In this document: positions 46,983 through 60,491 of the stretch, piece after piece
How positions within the stretch are numbered: the stretch's first letter is position 1
How the letters are laid out: the number at the start of each line of letters is the position of its first letter
Assembly: GCA_033297075.1 (NCBI GenBank)
Contig: MU858186.1
Location: forward strand, 38,151 to 102,150
Reading direction: 5' to 3'
Length of the DNA: 64,000 nt
Origin: Rhypophila decipiens
Lineage: Eukaryota; Ascomycota; Sordariomycetes; Sordariales; Naviculisporaceae
The notes under the pieces: model-generated
What the model was told of the DNA's origin: nothing
Databases searched by the model: none
What the model saw: only the letters and a program-made list of their open reading frames with translations
Translations under genes and position numbers: made by a program

Positions 46983-48051
46983 ATGTCTTCTTTTGAGTCA
47001 GTGGTACGTTTACGATTCCCGCACCCATTTCTGCATTCCCGCGCAATCCTGGATTACACCCCCCGACCTCGAATCACCCACTGCGACACTGAGGTTATCC
47101 ACGAAACGATCGCGACAACACAATTTGGGGACAGGAAACAAGAATATGGCAGGACTTGGTAGCTAACTCTGTTCACATCAGGTCGTCATCGATGGCAAGG
47201 GCCATCTCCTTGGTCGCCTCGCCAGCATTGTCGCCAAGCAGCTCCTCAATGGCCAGAAGATCGTCGTCGTCCGCTGCGAGGCCCTTAACATCTCGGGCGA
47301 GTTCTTCCGCGCTAAGCGTACGTTTTACCCATTCCAACGACTCGAAAAATGGCAGACAAAGATCTCAGGGCAGGAGTAGAATGGAAGGGCGGCTAAACTC
47401 TGGGATCACGACGCCAAACAACTGCTGCATGCAATCCGAGAACAAGACGACTGACATTCGGATACAGTCAAGTACCATGCCTACCTCCGCAAGATGACCC
47501 GGTACAACCCCACCCGCGGTGGTGAGTTTCCGATACCCCCAATCCGATGTCCACGACCGCGAGATCTGACTTGATACAGGTCCCTTCCATTTCCGCGCCC
47601 CGTCCCGCATCTTCTACAAGGCTGTCCGTGGCATGATCCCCCACAAGACTGCCCGCGGTGCCGCCGCTCTCGAGAGACTTAAGGTTTTCGAGGGTGTCCC
47701 TCCCCCTTATGACAAGCAGAAGAAGATGGTCGTTCCCCAGGCTCTGCGTGTCCTTAGACTGCAGCCCGGCCGCAAGTACTGCACTGTCGGTCGCCTCAGC
47801 CACGAGGTTGGCTGGAAGTACCAGGATGTTGTTGCGAGGTACGTGAGACTCGGATTCCAGAGGCTGGGATTTTTGGGGGGCGGGGTATCAATCGTTGCTG
47901 ACTTTGTGATAGATTGGAGGAGAGACGCAAGGCGAAGGGCGCTGCCTACTACGAGCGCAAGAAGCTGGCTGCGAGACAGCTTTCCGAGGCGAAGAAGAAC
48001 GCGAAGGTCGACACCAAGACGGCATCGGCCCTCGAGTCTTACGGCTACTAA
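46983..48051 (+). CDS. RPL16: 60S ribosomal protein L16/L13a (uL13)
   Basis: Five exons, 46983-47003, 47182-47317, 47468-47521, 47580-47838 and 47913-48051, give 202 residues, the usual length. The protein begins [20 protein letters not shown] and contains the uL13 blocks [20 protein letters not shown] and [20 protein letters not shown], followed by [19 protein letters not shown] and a basic C-terminal helix. It is a structural protein of the large subunit. The very short first exon (seven codons) and several small introns fit fungal ribosomal protein genes. Codon use is strongly C-ending, as expected for high expression. Confidence 0.97.
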
Positions 48052-50664
48052 ACATAGCAGTCGACCACACCCATTTTTGTCCTTTATGCGTTTTCACTCT
48101 AGATTGGCGCGGTGGTTCGGGGCATCATCATCAACTTCATTTTCGTGGAATGTGGGATGGGCAAGGGGTATCACACACTTTGCGTTCCGGCTTTTCGGGA
48201 CCTCATATGATATATGAGATCACACAAGCCACTGGAGATGAACTTGCATGGGAAATGAGATTTTAAAAAAATACCCACCCTTGGCAGTCGGGCTCTACGA
48301 ACAAACAATGCTACGCGTCCAAGTTACAAACGAGCATTTGTTTTCGAGCCCGAGACGGTCAAAAACAACACGACCCGCAAATTAACAGGACGGCTGTCTG
48401 GAATCATAAAGGAGTGAATGTGGAGTTTTGGTGTTCATACTTGCCATTTTTGTCTTTCCACCATGCATCTTATTTTGTGTGTTTTCGCCCTGTGAATGTC
48501 TCGATTTTCCCTCACATGGTCTTCTCCCAGCCGATTCATCCAGTCGATTTTGTGCCATGGAGCTCCTGACGGCTCCTTTCCGCTTCAAGACGATAAAACG
48601 GCTGCCGGTATTGGTGTCCAATCTGGTCAGGATAAGCTCTACTAGATAGCTAGCCCTCCATCAAGGTCCTCGGTGCTGGTTCCGCCATTCCGGGTCCTGT
48701 GGACCATGACGTATTTATCGGTGTATCTTCCAACGACCCATGCGTCAAATCGACAGGTCCAGGGTGATCGCTAGCCACCAACCAGTCGCATAAAACGTGA
48801 GATGATATATGATGCGAAAACTTTTTTATTTCGCTCATTCTCGCTCTGCTTACCATCTTGAGGTTACTGATGTGGCTCTCGTGGGCACATCACCTAGAAT
48901 GGTGGGATATGATGATGAGAAGCGTGCTTGGTGAAACTCATTCGATTTGAGCTAAGACTCTTCACCTGCTCAGTAGCATGACAAGATTTATTACGAAACC
49001 ACAGGGGTTCTGCTCTCCTTGTTGATGTATTTACTTGGTGTCACTGTACCCTTTACTTTCTTCATTGCAATATTTTCCTGAGGGCTCTCAGGTATGAACA
49101 CCCGTGACTCCAGGACATGTGTATTGGCTTTACTGTTTGATCGCAGAGGATGAAAACAAACACGCCTGATGAAACAGGTCTTGTTATCATGGTCTTTTGG
49201 TTCAGTACTGTATGAGGCGGTGTTAGCTGATATTGAAAACAAGACTCACCGTGAATCTCGCGACTGCAGTGGCTACTCGACCCGTTCCCATCACTTTATT
49301 TTCTTTAGTTGAAGGCAAGATCAAATATACATGGAGTCACTTTGTTTTCTTTTTGGATTGAAATACGCATTCTAGTAATGTCATTAATCTTTAAAGTTAC
49401 ATTTGCATATATCCTCACGGAACAAGGTTTTCAACTTCATGTTTCACAGTTTGAGCATAAGGGAACGCCATCCTAACTCACTTTTCCCTCAACGTAAAGT
49501 GCTTCACAGTTTGTTAGGGTGAGTAAATGGTCCATTTAATAGATTCAAATATATTAACCCAGTATTCGAAATATACACCCACATCTTTATTAGGTATATA
49601 ACGCATGAAAGGCTTAAACTAAACGACGTTTACAGTTGATGAGAAGGTTTGCTTGACATCTAGTTTGAGCAAATGAGATAACTTACATCCATTCATATAC
49701 AGTTATCCACTCTTCTCAATAAATAGAGATATGAAATGACTGAGTGGCCCCGGTATTGATTGAATATGGATGAACACTTGAAAGACCATTACAGCACCGT
49801 CACTCAACTTTAACTCTTGAATTACATGTTCACATAATTGTTACAAGCGGTGACGCATAAGGGACCTAATAATGATGAATATTGCGTAGCTGGATTCACA
49901 AAAGGCCTCAGATCCCACCATGTGCAGTCAGTTGCTTTTTCAATGATCCTCTCAGGATGTGTGAGAATTTCAACCCACTTGAGAATCCTAAAACCCTTTA
50001 GGCAACTCTTCGATAATGAGGACTTCGCTCCTAATTACGTAGCGAGAAGTCTATGACGTGGCGTTGATTCTCTTCCCTTTGTGATATCTCTGAGTTAGAG
50101 GTAGTACCTTGTAGCAGTTATTGCTTGAGTGACGACCCTTGAGAAGTGTTCAAGCCATGTATATTCTCATCCACAAAACTACCTTGGATGAGATTGTTAG
50201 AGGATGAGCCCTAAGGAACCAGTGCTATATGTTCCGGGTGTCCTTCAGATGTTGTACGAGCTTAGAGGTTTAGAAATCCCAGTGCTATGCATATATGGAA
50301 AAGTCTAAGAGTGTCAAGTTTACGGGTTACTTCTCGAGAAGAAAGGTCAAATATTTCTATCATCTAAGGTTGAGTAAAGTATATTGGCATTCCATTATAT
50401 TCAGCGCAGAGTGGGCAAAATACCCGTTACTCATAGTCAGTCTCTATATTTGGATCCCCCTATAATGTCTGAATTTACAGGCAAATTCATATGTAGTAGT
50501 GAAACTGATGTTTTCATCTCTTATAACCGCTTACAACACGCTAGAATACACTATAAGTACATTGTACCACCGGAAGGAAGGAAGGATCTTGTTCTTGATC
50601 ATTATTATCAAAAATCGACGACCGGTGTAACTTTCTTCAGGCAGTGGTGTTTTCTGTCTTTCTT
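48052..50664. other. Intergenic, AT-rich toward the right
   Basis: 2.6 kb. The uL13 3' UTR is at the left. From about 49.3 kb the sequence becomes AT-rich with no coding signal, as seen in decayed repeat DNA. A frame at 50384-50815 runs into the TIR element and its tandem array and is not a gene. Confidence 0.5.
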
Positions 50665-51187
50665 GTACGTACTATGGTGCCACAGTCTTACGTCTCCGCC
50701 AATCGTGCAACAATTCCAACACCCCGCCCATAAAATCGTCCATACACACCACCACTACCAACATCAACATCAAGATATCAAATCCAGTCAATCCAGTCAA
50801 TTCAGTCGAATCTAGTCAGTTCAGTCAAGTCCAGTCAGTTCAGTCAAATCCAGTCAAGTTCAGTCAAATCCAGTCAGTCCAGTCAGTTCAGTCAAATCCA
50901 GCCAAGTCCAGTTAGTTCAGTCAAATCCAGCTAAGTCCAGTCAGTTCAGTCAAATCCAGCCAAATTCAGTCAGTTCAGTCAGTTCAGTCAGTTCAGTCAA
51001 ATCCAGCCAAGTTCAGTCAAATCCAGCCAAGTTCAGTCAAATCCAGCCAAGTTCAGTCAAATCCAGCCAAGTTCAGTCAAGTCAGTCAAATCCAGTCAGT
51101 AGTAGTATGCACAGACGATTTTATCGGCGGGCTGCAGGAATTGTTGCACGATTGGCGGAGACGTAAGACTGTGGCACCATAACGTAC
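50665..51187. mobile_element. TIR element B with internal tandem array (non-autonomous, MITE-like)
   Basis: The left arm (about 50665-50741) and right arm (about 51114-51187) are inverted copies over some 70 bp. Both contain ATGGTGCCACAGTCTTACGT and CGCCAATCGTGCAACAATTC, with GTACGT at the outer end. Between them lies a long degenerate array of CAGTCAAGTCCAGTCAGTT-type units. There is no transposase frame. The layout matches element A at 32683-33153: GTACGTA-bearing ends around a TTCAGTCAA-type array. Confidence 0.75.
50780..51103. repeat. Degenerate tandem array, TCCAGTCAAGTTCAGTCAAA units
   Basis: About 320 bp of short units built from CAGTCAA, CAGTTCAGT and CAAATCCAG blocks; 15-bp CAAATCCAGCCAAGT units repeat almost perfectly at 50995-51075. 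It is the reverse-complement type of the array at 32895-33040. Confidence 0.8.
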
Positions 51188-51960
51188 CGCATATACGCAG
51201 TCCCCAGAGCCGGTTGCCTAGGAAATTTTTTTTGGGTCTTGAATGAAGAAGTCAAGATAGAAAGAATACTGCACAGGAGAACTTGATCCCGAGATGACGG
51301 GTGAATCCTTGAAATGAACAGAATCGCATCATTCATGTTGTGATCCCAGGTGGTTCCCATGTTCAGTCCGATGTTTGGTTGTGGGCACATGGGGCAACAA
51401 GGCATTGTATTTTTAAGCTTAAACCTGGACTAGCAGGGGATCCCCACAAGTTCCCCAGACCCTAACCCCCTGTAACGGGCTCGTGGGGATTCTGATGACA
51501 TCACCGATATTTTATCTCACGTCGGGAAGAAGGAAAGAAGGCATTCCGGCTCAACAAACATACGTACTTTTGTTTTATTGTGCCAACTTAACGAGCTCGA
51601 GATGGTGTAAATCGGCGGCTGGTAGGTGTCATTTATTTTCCTGGGAATAAGAAGGATCCCGAATGATCCTGTGGAAGAAATGTCAGCAGACCTGCATGTC
51701 AAGTGGCAGGCTGAGCTCACCCACACCTCTCACACAGAGGCAAAAATGTGTGTGCTGCGCCTTCCTTGACCGAGGCAACATCCGCGCAACATTTGCGATA
51801 TCCTTTTTCGGTAATCACTCTATGCGGACCTCATCAACTTCAGTAGAAAAGACTTATCCACATATTCTCTCATTTAAGCACGCCAGTACAAATATCATCA
51901 CCACGTAGTATCGTATATATTCCAACATATCAGTTGTCATCGCCAAAACTCCCGGAAGAA
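51188..51960. other. Intergenic upstream of the SYLF gene
   Basis: 0.77 kb. Promoter and leader of the SYLF gene; no gene seen. Confidence 0.5.
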
Positions 51961-53571
51961 ATGACTTCCCAGAGCGCTAGAAACCCTATCCCGGCACTCG
52001 GGGGCTTTAACCCGGATTACTACGCCGAGACGGCCAGCATCGCCGAGAATATATCGTCATCAAGACCGTCAATGCCCTCTTCTTCACAGCAACAGTCGTC
52101 CAGCCAGTCATATCCAGCACCTCAACGGCCTCATTCAAGCTCGGGAGCGTATCAACAGCGTCCGCCACAGCAGCAACATGCTCCCCAGGAGTCAGGCTAC
52201 GGTCCAACCTTGACTGTACCATCTCAGCAGTATTACGCTCCTCCATCTCGACCGAGTAGTAGTAGTGGGTATGGAGGCGGGAGTTACAACGATGGGGATA
52301 CCATTCCACCTCCAAACCCACCTCGTCCATCATCATGGTCTGGATCTGGCCCTCGCCCAAGTAGCAGTTCATCACCCAACAATAATAACTCTGGAAATGG
52401 TAACCCCTCTTCCTCGTCGTCTATTAAAAACAGCCTAAGCGAGCGTCTTCATAAATGGGGAGTCAAAGCCGGCGTGCCCATCAACAAACTCACAAACGCG
52501 CTCGGATCCGAAGCCTTTTGGCCGTCCACGATGGATCAAGAATGTGACAAGGCCGCCAGAATACTTCAGTCGTTTTGCAGTATGTCCCTTCTCCCCCCCC
52601 CTCTCAGTGTCAAACCATTAACACCAAATTTAGAAGATGGCTTCTACAAAACAAACAGCATGTCCATACCCACATCCTCCTCAAAATCCAAATCCAAATC
52701 CTCCTCCTCCCCGGCACCTTCAAAAGCACTGGTTAAGATTCCCACCTCAGTAATAGCATCAGCCCAAGGCCTAGCAATCTTCACCACCTTCCGAACAGGC
52801 CTGCACATTTCCGGCGCAGGCGGTTCAGGCGTGGTAGTCTCTCGCCTGCCATCAGGAAAATGGTCCCCTCCCTCCGGCTTCTTGGTGCACACCCTAGGAG
52901 CAGGTCTAATGGTAGGCCTCGACATTTACGACTGTGTCTGTGTTTTACGCACAAGAGAAGCAGTCCGCGCATTCATGCGGCCCGGACGACTGTCCCTCGG
53001 CGGTGAATTAGCTCTCGCTGCCGGGCCTATCGGTTTGGGAACTTCGGTGGAAGCTGCTGTGGGAGCTGATACCAAGCCTGTGTGGAGTTATATGAAGAGT
53101 CGGGGCTTTTATGCCGGCTTACAGGCGGACGGGACGGTGGTGATTGCCAGACCGGATGCGAATGCTGCTTTTTATGGCGCTCGGCTCACGCCCGAGCAGG
53201 TTTTGAGAGGGGACGTGCCTTCGCCTTCTAAGAAGGGCGATAGAAATCCTAGAATGTGGCCTGAGGGATCGAGAGGACTGATGGAGGTGTTGAGACTTGC
53301 TGAGGGGAGGAAAGATATTGATGAGGCGGTTGTGCGTTCGATCCGGAGTGGTCCTACACCCGGGGATCTGGGGAGAGGATTGGACCGTGATGTGGATAGT
53401 GAAGATGAGTATGGCCATGAGAGGCGACGAGAGACGGAGAAAGAGAGGGAGAGGCGGAGACGCAAGGAGAGGAAGGAAGATGAGGACTACGAATATGAAC
53501 CGAGTAGACGAGAGAGGTCGTCTCGGCGGAGTGAGCCACGAGAACGGAGCCAACGAAGGGAGAGGTATTAG
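51961..53571 (+). CDS. SYLF-domain (Ysc84-like) lipid/actin-binding protein
   Basis: Exons 51961-52579 and 52634-53571 give 518 residues. The start is the ATG at 51961. Residues 1-160 are a low-complexity Ser/Pro/Gln/Tyr region. After SLSERLHKWGVKAGVPINKL comes the SYLF domain (about 190-415), with AARILQSFCKDGFY formed across the intron, KIPTSVIASAQGLAIFTTFR, and the ARP-like GGSGVVVSRLPSGKWSPPSG block ending in MKSRGFYAGLQADGTVVIAR. A highly charged Arg/Glu tail ends the protein; no SH3 domain is present. SYLF domains bind phosphoinositides and actin at endocytic sites. The 54-nt intron keeps frame and has no stop, so a retained-intron form with 18 extra residues is possible; the family alignment favours removal. 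Confidence 0.9.
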   Translation: MTSQSARNPIPALGGFNPDYYAETASIAENISSSRPSMPSSSQQQSSSQSYPAPQRPHSSSGAYQQRPPQQQHAPQESGYGPTLTVPSQQYYAPPSRPSSSSGYGGGSYNDGDTIPPPNPPRPSSWSGSGPRPSSSSSPNNNNSGNGNPSSSSSIKNSLSERLHKWGVKAGVPINKLTNALGSEAFWPSTMDQECDKAARILQSFCSMSLLPPPLSVKPLTPNLEDGFYKTNSMSIPTSSSKSKSKSSSSPAPSKALVKIPTSVIASAQGLAIFTTFRTGLHISGAGGSGVVVSRLPSGKWSPPSGFLVHTLGAGLMVGLDIYDCVCVLRTREAVRAFMRPGRLSLGGELALAAGPIGLGTSVEAAVGADTKPVWSYMKSRGFYAGLQADGTVVIARPDANAAFYGARLTPEQVLRGDVPSPSKKGDRNPRMWPEGSRGLMEVLRLAEGRKDIDEAVVRSIRSGPTPGDLGRGLDRDVDSEDEYGHERRRETEKERERRRRKERKEDEDYEYEPSRRERSSRRSEPRERSQRRERY

Positions 53572-53964
53572 GACGACTATCCTGGAGAGTTTGCGGGCCT
53601 GTCGGGCTACGAGAAGCCAGCGGCTGACCAGAGGGGTCGTTCAAAGAATGTGGACAAGGATGTAATTGATGACCGCGATGACTGGATGAAGCATGCCTAG
53701 AGGTATCCTGCTGGCCGGGAAACCTAAGTTTGTACGTATGAGATACGATTTGTTCACCTTAACATTACATATGTCAAGTATCAATGATATCGTGCTAGCT
53801 GCACCATTCGAGAGACGTGAATTCCCAAATGAAGAATTTCCACTATCGCTGGCGTTGGAGGCAACTTGGCAATTGTCTGTCTGTCTTGCAACCGCTGCAC
53901 CCACACCACCTAAAATAAAATCTCTTACACCCCGTCCACGCTTCATTCATACAGCTTGGTCAAA
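53572..53964. other. Convergent 3' gap
   Basis: 393 nt between the SYLF stop and the Rpt2 stop. No gene seen. Confidence 0.5.
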
Positions 53965-55539
53965 CTACAAGTACAAGCCCTCGGGTTCGCCCTCCTGCTT
54001 GGTACGCAGGACACGCTCCCGGGCGGCCCGGAAATCGGCCATCTGCACCCTCATTCTCCGCTCTCTGAGAGCCATCAAACCAGCCTCAGAGCAGATGGCT
54101 TTGATATCAGCACCCGACAAGTCATCCTTCTGGGAAATGAATTCCTCCAGATCAACGTCCTCGTTCAACGACATCTTGCTGGTGTGGAGGGTGAAGATCT
54201 TGCGCTTGGTATTCTGGTCGGGATTCTCAAAGAGAATCTTTCGGTCGATACGGCCGGGACGAATCAGGGCGGGATCAAGCGTCTCAATCTTGTTTGTTGC
54301 CATGATAACCTTGACATCTCCACGGTCGTCGAATCCATCCAACTGGTTGAGCAGCTCCAACATGGTTCGCTGAACTTCACGTTCACCGCCAGACGTCGAA
54401 TCGTAGCGCTTCGTGCCGATAGCATCGATTTCGTCGATGAAGACAATGGATGGCGCATTTTCAGCAGCGACCTGTAATCTGTTAGCGCGTTCCCATGATT
54501 AGTAATGTCGGTGAAAGGCTTACCTGGAACAACTGTCGTACTAGACGAGGTCCGTCACCAAGATACTTCTGGATCAGCTCACTGCCAACGATACGCAAGA
54601 AAGTGGCAGATGTTTGGTTCGCAACGGCCTTGGCCAGCAATGTCTTTCCAGTACCAGGCGCACCGTAGAGGATGACGCCCTTTGGTGGCTTGATACCCAT
54701 CTCCTCGTAAAGCTCGGGGTGCAGAAGAGGAAGTTCGACTGATTCTCTGACTTCCTGGATCTGGTTCTCGAGACCACCAATATCCGCATATGACTCCGTT
54801 GGCGCCTTGTCCAGCTTCATGACACTGACGAGCGGGTCCGTATCATCAGTAAGCACGCCAACAATACTGACGCTCTTGTGATGTAACAAAACACTAGCTC
54901 CGGGCTCGAGAAGATCCTTGTCCACGAAGCTCATAATGCTGACATAGTATTCGGGACCAGTCGTGCTCGACACGATGGCATGGTCGTCGTCGATCATTTC
55001 CTCAAGGGTGCCGACCCCCATTGGGCTGCCTCGCATGTCATCAACACGGCCACGCTCGTCGGCATTTCTGTCGCTCGCATCGAGCTCAGATGTGGGAGCC
55101 GAGCTATCCTTGGCGGCTTTCGCTTTTCGCAGGCGTTCCTGGTTCTCAACATATTCTTCCTCGAGGAGCAGGTGATCGTGGATGCGCTGCATGCGCAAAA
55201 GTCTGAGCTTGCAACGGCTGGTCGGGTAGACGGACGGGAGCTTCGCGGCTGCGCTGGTACCGCCGGCCTTCTTCTTCTTGCGACCGATGCGGGTGGTCGG
55301 TCTCGGGGGTGGTTCGTACTTGGGCTTCTCCTTCTGTGTTGAGGGCGACAATGAGTGATCAGCCACGGCCCTCGGAACGCATTGCATTGCATTTCCATCA
55401 CCCAGAGCGATCTTACCTTCTTATCCTTTCCATCCTGGCCTTTATCGCTACCGCCCATGCCAGATTGATTCTGACCCTGCGCAATCTGTTAGCATGCTTT
55501 GGTTGACTCGTAGTGCCGACGAGGTCAGAAGCTCACCAT
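53965..55539 (-). CDS. RPT2: 26S proteasome regulatory ATPase Rpt2 (subunit 4)
   Basis: Four exons, 55537-55539, 55417-55476, 54524-55333 and 53965-54471, give 459 residues. The first exon is only the ATG; its GTGAGC donor follows at once. Exon 2 begins GGT, so the product starts MGQNQSG, an N-myristoylation signal as in Rpt2 of yeast and man. An N-terminal coiled coil and OB domain precede the AAA+ module, with Walker A GAPGTGKT (as in yeast Rpt2), Walker [10 protein letters not shown] and the arginine-finger region PGRIDRKI. The C-terminus is LYL, an HbYX motif that docks into the 20S gate. A roughly 20-residue extra acidic insertion after RLRKAK accounts for the length above the usual 437-440. 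The role is substrate unfolding and gate opening in the 19S base. Confidence 0.96.
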
Positions 55540-56832
55540 GTTGACGATGGTGCTCGCAAATGCGGGCGGTCTATTAAGATGCGATGTACTATCTCTGGTA
55601 AAACGTGATACTGAAAGGAGACAATTCCTTGTTGGAATCGATGCGTAATGGCGAGTTGTTGGATCTGTCGCTGGTGGTTTGTGTCCAGTGCAAGGAAGCT
55701 GCAGTGAGCTCCGTGTTTGCTGGAGTCCGATTTCGTAATCAGGCGGCAGACGAACGCGCCAGCAGTCGCAGGAGCAGCTGGAGCAACCTGAGGCACAGAC
55801 CAATTTTCCACAGCGGGTATTGCCAAGACTTTTCAGGCTTCAGGGCTGCACTCAGCTGCCCAATAAAAACAGCCTCACTCGCCCAGCTCGGGCATGACAG
55901 ACAGGAACGCCTCGTTGAGGAGCACGCATTGGCCCGCTCTGGGCCTTGATTGTGGAATGCTTGTGGAAGGGTTACGCCGAAGCTCAGTACGGGCTGCTGT
56001 TACGAAACACAGTGAAAACAATGGGCTGTACAGTATTTGACCAGCAGATGCTGACATTCATGTCCACGTATCCATCCTGGACGCTCATCCAGGTAAAATA
56101 TTGGACTCTTTATTACCTTTGTGCAGATTTTAATGTGCATAAGACGGACAGCAGAGCCTCGTTTATCATGATTTTTATTTAAGACGGTTTCTGGTTAGTA
56201 GCACAGGGGGTGAAATGCCGAATATTTCCCAGCTTGCTTCAAAAGCCTGATTGTCGGTTCTCGACCACTCTATCGTGTTTGTGATTTGACTTGAGATCCA
56301 TCCCAAAGACTATTTCACAGCCCGAACAAGGAGTATTGAAACCTAATCAAGACGCAAACCGTGGAAGAAAGAAGGAGCTAGTTCAGCACGAGACAATACC
56401 TAACAAAACGCTACAACCCGGGCGGGCACGGCAGACTCATATCCACGGTCCACCGGACGTTTATATGACCTCTCAGGCTCTCTCCTCCCCGCAATCCACC
56501 ACAACAGCATCAACCAGCGTCACCTAATCCTAACGTCGGAAGGCCCACCTCGTTCCAAACCCAAGTTCTGCCTGTTGCCACATGCCTGGTTGGTCAAAGT
56601 TCAACTGAACGAAGCTTTTCCCTAATCTCGGATCATACTTATCTCCTGTCCCCTCCATCGATTCCGTGATCGACCCCTCGTCTCACTCTCACCAACCTGG
56701 CTCCCATTCCAACATACGTAACTTGCGCCCCGCCAACAAACAACCGCACCGATCCAAGCAAGAATACTGGAGCTCGATTTCTCAACCAGCACAGTTTTCT
56801 CTCCATTTCCTTGCTACCTGAAATCCGTCACC
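55540..56832. other. Divergent intergenic region, Rpt2 and E2 genes
   Basis: 1.3 kb with promoters and leaders of two divergent ubiquitin-proteasome genes. No coding signal or RNA gene seen. Confidence 0.5.
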
Positions 56833-57682
56833 ATGGCCAGCACTCGCGAGCGCCGAATTGCCAAGGAGCTGCAGGACATCGAAAAGGATAAAGACAACTC
56901 TGGCGTCACCGCAGAACCCGTCGATGGTATCAACCTCACCCACCTCAAGGGCACCTTTCCCGGCCCCCCCGACACGCCATATGCCGGTGGCTACTTTACA
57001 GTCGACATTCGGATTCCCGACACGTATCCTTTCAAATCGCCCATCATGAAGTTCGACACCAAGATCTGGCATCCAAATGTCAGCAGCGTGACGGTAGGTC
57101 TTGTCGAGCTTCCTACGGATATGGTGGGATGAAGAGATAGAGGCTGATCAAGCGATGAAATAGGGAGCTATCTGTCTCGACACACTCGGATCCGGCTGGT
57201 CGCCCGTGGGCACGATCAAGATGGCACTGATATCGCTCCGCATGCTTCTCGAGTCGCCGAACCCCAAAGACCCGCAAGACGCCGAGGTGGCAAAGATGCT
57301 CATGGAGAGCCCGACACAGTTTGCACAAAAGGCACACGACTGGGCGGTCAAGTTTGCCAGCGCCCCGAGGCAGTCGATCGTCAGGCATAACTACGTTGCC
57401 GAGAAACCAGCCATGGTTGTCAAGGACGATGCGCAAAGGTTCGATACACCCGTTTGTCTTTTCGGAAAATGGAGAAGCGGATACTAATAGTCTTGACCAA
57501 ACAACAGATACCAAGGGTACAACAAGGACCTCATCGACCGGTTTGTTAATATGGGCTTCGATGTGGACAAGGTGGTTGAGGCGTTCAACTTTGTGGGGAT
57601 CGACAGGAATGGCGGGGAGGACTACGAACTAGAGGAGGCATACATGGGCGACATTACCGCTCGGCTCCTCGGCGAGCAGTAG
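56833..57682 (+). CDS. UBC1: Ubiquitin-conjugating enzyme E2, Ubc1/UBE2K type with C-terminal UBA
   Basis: Exons 56833-57093, 57164-57438 and 57508-57682 give 236 residues; the ATG sits in a near-ideal GTCACCATGG context. The UBC fold covers residues 1-150, with the PDTYPFKSPIMKF region and WHPNVSSVTGAICLDTL. The catalytic cysteine is Cys91, the fourth codon of exon 2. After a linker, a UBA domain occupies about 195-232 (LIDRFVNMGFDVDKVVEAF). Ubc1/UBE2K enzymes extend Lys48-linked ubiquitin chains and work in cell-cycle and quality-control degradation. The gene is divergent from the Rpt2 gene, so two parts of one pathway are neighbours; co-regulation is conjecture. The last intron has a weak GTTCGA donor but a clear TACTAAT branch. 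Confidence 0.95.
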
Positions 57683-59110
57683 TGGTGAGCGACGACGAAC
57701 CGAGCAATAGTAACGAGTTACCGTGGAAATTCGTCGACCTGAATCTACGATGATGCCTTCCAGCGGCATATTACAAACGCAAGAAGATGGACAAATAGAT
57801 GCTGACAGCAGGGAATACGGCCAACAATGACGAGGCCGTACCGATCTGGCTAGGATTAGCGCAAATTTGTGCGGTCCACTGAAGTGGAGGAAGCATTTGG
57901 ACTGGAGTTTGGGGGGTTGGTTTTGGTTGGGTTCTCGCAATATTCTTTTCAGTCTTGCTTGTCATTTGCTTTTTTTCATCTTCATTTGAGCCAGGTAGTG
58001 GGCAGCCGGAACTCTCTCAGCGCACTGGGCAAAGCTTACTGGCTCAGCTCGTCGCGATGTGGTCACGATATGGGCTTTAGCGGGAGTCAGTTTCAGCCAT
58101 GTTGACTCCGGAACACAAAGGACTGAGCTTTCCATCGTCGGATGACAGGTAAAGGACGGACACCAGCTGCGACGAGACGAGACGTCAACTAGCGAAACAA
58201 CACAATCATTCCTTTTTTTTTTTTTTTTTGCATATTTTGGGAGTTTATTATATGGACTCTGTGGGAAACAGTTTGAGGTGTTTGAGGTACCTAGCATGTT
58301 AGCATTGCTCTTTATCTGGTTATTGACTAATACACTCTATCCTCTGTCATTATTGCCTTTGATGAGAAGGCTTTGAAGATCTATCTCAACTCGTAGACTA
58401 TGGCATTGACATGTGATAGTGGAAGATTCTGAAGATGATCGGTGGACCCTGTTGGCAGCAAGAATGATTACCTCTAGTGAAGACGGTGACTTGTTAGTTA
58501 CCTCGGTACTCTAATTACCTTTATCCAGTCTTGCAACTTTGTTGGATCCAATCTTCCTTTGGGAGACCTACAATGCGGAAATGCGGGTCTAATCCAATAT
58601 CATTATAGTGCAGTGTAAATAGATCAAGTCACGATAAGGTAAACCGAAGACAATGTCATCTGCCCGGCGTCGAAAGGGGATTAAATTACAAACCAAGCTT
58701 GCTTGTCTGCCTTGCCTGCTTGCTCACTGGGTCGCGTACAGTATGATGTGGATGCAACGAAAACAGCATATTTACCATACAAAATTTCCTGTTCCCCTAC
58801 CTCCCAAGTCTATCGAGTTTGTGCAATGGAAAAAAAAAGAGACAAAATGAATACAGAACAGTAAACAAGAGCTAGAGCTAGCAGTCACACGCGCACACAA
58901 GAAGATAGTCTATAAAATCCGGACCTTCTCTCTCTCTGCCGTCTCCATCTGCTAAACGTTCGCTGGTAAGATAAAAAAAACTTGGACCGCATGGCATACC
59001 TCGCCTCTGTAGCTAGTAAAATGGTGGCTTAAAAGGAAAAATCTGAAACAATGTACAGCTGGCTTACATGCCAAGTAACATCAACGGGATCCAATTATTA
59101 AAGGGGGGGT
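57683..59110. other. Convergent intergenic region, no gene seen
   Basis: 1.4 kb between two convergent stops. It contains an unbroken 19-nt T run at 58211-58229, and otherwise nothing recognisable. Confidence 0.5.

Positions 59111-60491
<1,381 letters not shown>

Noticed and set aside
50384..50815. 143-codon frame left of element B
   Set aside because: It runs through the TIR and into the tandem array; AT-rich codon use unlike neighbouring genes and no domain.
54640..54670. Walker A GAPGTGKT in Rpt2 instead of GPPGTGKT
   Set aside because: Yeast Rpt2 has the same Ala, so it is not a defect or novelty.
58211..58229. Long T run
   Set aside because: Simple homopolymer in a convergent intergenic region; no Pol III gene precedes it.
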